Positions 4,351-5,547 of a DNA stretch of 5,547 nt are shown in pieces. Origin of the DNA: JBIOWF01 sp044868295 (GTDB lineage: Bacteria > Actinomycetota > Actinomycetes > Streptosporangiales > Streptosporangiaceae); contig JBIOWF010000024.1 of NCBI GenBank assembly GCA_044868295.1, forward strand, positions 1 to 5,547, in the 5' to 3' direction. The first letter of the stretch is position 1; the number at the start of each line of letters is the position of its first letter. Under the pieces are notes generated by a model, which worked only from the letters and a program-made list of their open reading frames with translations, searched no databases and was not told where the DNA came from. The translations under genes and the position numbers were made by a program.

Positions 4351-5547
4351 CCGGCCGGACGCCGCTGTCGGACCCGCAGGGGACGCAGGGGGGACGGCGG
4401 CCGCGCCGACCCGTACGCATCAGACCCAGGCGGCCGGCCGGGGACGTGTTCGCCGGGCTCGGGGCGTTGCTGGCACTGGTCGGTCTCGTGGGTGGCGTGC
4501 CGTACGCGCTGATCAGGCTCGCCGGGCCGCCGCTGCCTGATCAACTGCTGGACGCCGACCTGTTCGCGAGCCGGGTCGGGCCGGAGACGATCGTGGCGAT
4601 CCTCGTTCTGCTTGTGTGGCTCGCCTGGTCGCAGCTGTTCATCTGTGTGATCGTCGAGGTCTACGCGGGGGTTCGCCGGGTCGGCATGCCCGCCAGGGTC
4701 CCGCTGTCGGGAGGCACCCAGGCGCTGGCGAACCGGCTGGTCTCTGCTGTGCTGGTGTTGTTCACGGCGACCGCGGTAGCCATACCGGTCGCCAGGATGG
4801 GCGCGACCCCACCGATCCGTCCCCAGATGACCGCTCTGTCCGCGCCTGTCGCCGAAGAGGAACGGGCGCCACTTCAGGTGCGCGAGGTCAAGAAGATCTA
4901 TGTCGTCCAGCCGCCGCACGGGCGTCACCACGAAAGCCTGTGGGAAATCGCCGAGAAGTGCCTGGGCGACGGCCGCCGCTATCCCGAGATCTACCGGCTC
5001 AACCAGCACAAGGAACAGCCCGACGGCAGCCGCCTGCACATGGCCGATCTCATCCGCCCCGGCTGGGTCCTCGACATGCCCCACGACGCCCGGAACATCC
5101 ATGTGGTCTCCGCCGACGATGATCGCCCCGCCATCCTCGACGACCATGCCGGTAAGCCCCCCGAGCTCGACGGGGGCACTCAGTTCGTCGGCCCGGCAGC
5201 CGCTCTCGAAGAAGCCGATCCCGGAGGTGGCTCCCACCGAGAGCCGCGGGCGGGTCTGTCCGGGACCGAAAGGCCGGGAGGTGGTGGGGCTGAGACCGCC
5301 AAGCCCGGGGCGGGCAGGTCTGAGACCGGCAGGCCGTACATCCAGCTTCCGCCGCCCGCGATGCCGGAGCGCACCGCCGATCCTCAGCCCACCACGCAGC
5401 CCACCACGCAGCCCACCACGCAGCCGACCATGCAGCCGTCCGTTCAGCCGGTTGGGGCGGCCACGGCTCCGGCGGCGGAGCCGGGGGAGGCCGCTGGAGG
5501 GCTGAACCTCGTGGACTACCTGGCTGGGGCGTCGCTGGCGGCGGCGG
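4347..5547 (+). CDS. Membrane-anchored LysM-domain protein, possible BTAD-type regulator (partial, 3' end missing)
   Basis: The frame is open from ATG 4347 to the window end (400 codons) with no stop. Order of parts: a strongly basic N-terminus (Arg-rich, 17-29); three probable membrane helices at about 33-57, 80-105 and 130-149; a LysM-like domain at about 183-246 with IYVVQPP, SLWEIAEKCLGDGRRYPEIYRLN and LIRPGWVLDMP; a Gly/Pro/Thr-rich linker at about 265-385 with short repeats; and the start of a further hydrophobic segment (GLNLVDYLAGASLAAA). The usual GDT of LysM is replaced by HGRHHESLW. Positive-inside charges place the N-terminus and the loop at 106-129 in the cytoplasm, the LysM outside, and the missing C-terminus inside again. 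In related actinobacterial proteins I recall such an arrangement ending in a BTAD/SARP-type regulatory domain; that part is not in the window, so the regulator role is inference. The start overlaps the TadG-like stop (ATGA) and has only a weak ribosome site. Confidence 0.78.
   Translation, partial: MTGRTPLSDPQGTQGGRRPRRPVRIRPRRPAGDVFAGLGALLALVGLVGGVPYALIRLAGPPLPDQLLDADLFASRVGPETIVAILVLLVWLAWSQLFICVIVEVYAGVRRVGMPARVPLSGGTQALANRLVSAVLVLFTATAVAIPVARMGATPPIRPQMTALSAPVAEEERAPLQVREVKKIYVVQPPHGRHHESLWEIAEKCLGDGRRYPEIYRLNQHKEQPDGSRLHMADLIRPGWVLDMPHDARNIHVVSADDDRPAILDDHAGKPPELDGGTQFVGPAAALEEADPGGGSHREPRAGLSGTERPGGGGAETAKPGAGRSETGRPYIQLPPPAMPERTADPQPTTQPTTQPTTQPTMQPSVQPVGAATAPAAEPGEAAGGLNLVDYLAGASLAAA
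5262..5336 (+). repeat. Degenerate 10-codon repeats in the LysM protein linker
   Basis: The motifs GTERP, ETAKP and ETGRP recur every 10 residues (306-310, 316-320, 326-330). At DNA level CTGAGACCG recurs at 5290 and 5320, 30 nt apart. The region codes a flexible Gly/Pro-rich linker. Confidence 0.55.
5385..5447 (+). repeat. 12-nt tandem repeat (CAGCCCACCACG) encoding QPTT
   Basis: Three identical 12-nt copies (5385-5396, 5397-5408, 5409-5420) are followed by two diverged copies (CAGCCGACCATG, CAGCCGTCCGTT) and a final CAGCCG. They encode a Pro/Thr/Gln-rich stretch in the extracytoplasmic linker of the LysM protein. In-frame units change length without breaking the gene. Confidence 0.85.

Noticed and set aside
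3837..5237. A 466-codon minus-strand frame opposite the TadG-like and LysM genes
   Set aside because: Part of it looks hydrophobic and protein-like (GGAIIVGGDHMDVPG), but this is the mirror of the well-supported LysM-domain codons on the plus strand. It has no convincing start signal or family match.
5385..5447. The 12-nt repeats as a CRISPR array or iteron origin
   Set aside because: Units are contiguous with no spacers, stay in frame and encode a Pro/Thr/Gln linker.

Overview
The window is very GC-rich (roughly 70% by eye) and all its genes lie on the + strand. Gene family content, strong GC bias at third codon positions and frequent GTG starts point to a high-GC actinomycete. The style of the CpaF tail, TadC and the LysM protein resembles Streptomyces/Streptosporangium relatives, but the genus is my inference.

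The window is the 3' part of a Tad/Flp (tight adherence, type IVc pilus) operon. In order it holds: the C-terminal end of the TadA/CpaF assembly ATPase (2-313); a putative 40-residue small ORF (310-432); TadB (429-1355) and TadC (1401-2357), the two inner-membrane platform proteins; a short Flp-type prepilin (2357-2575); a TadE-like minor pilin (2772-3197, with a possible longer start at 2565); a second TadE/TadF-like minor pilin with a long repetitive pre-cleavage leader (3194-3853); a TadG-like protein (3853-4350); and a multi-pass membrane protein with an extracytoplasmic LysM domain (4347 to beyond 5547). Most junctions overlap (ATGA, GTGA, TGATG), so the genes are probably one translationally coupled transcript. 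I see no promoter or terminator; transcription appears to enter from upstream and leave downstream.

TadA would power assembly on the TadB-TadC platform, polymerising Flp pilin after leader cleavage by a prepilin peptidase that is not in the window. The TadE/F/G-like proteins are probable minor pilins or accessory factors. The last gene could link the cell wall (LysM) to the cytoplasm: its C-terminal part, a BTAD/SARP-like regulator in the related proteins I recall, lies outside the window.

The least ordinary parts are (1) the small ORF with an ideal Shine-Dalgarno sequence, coupled on both sides between tadA and tadB; (2) the TadF-like leader, which contains 81-nt (27-codon) repeats echoing the RGS prepilin cleavage motif; (3) a similar smaller duplication at the TadG-like cleavage-like site; and (4) the LysM protein with several low-complexity repeat blocks. 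The system as a whole is a known type; these details are what deserve a second look.
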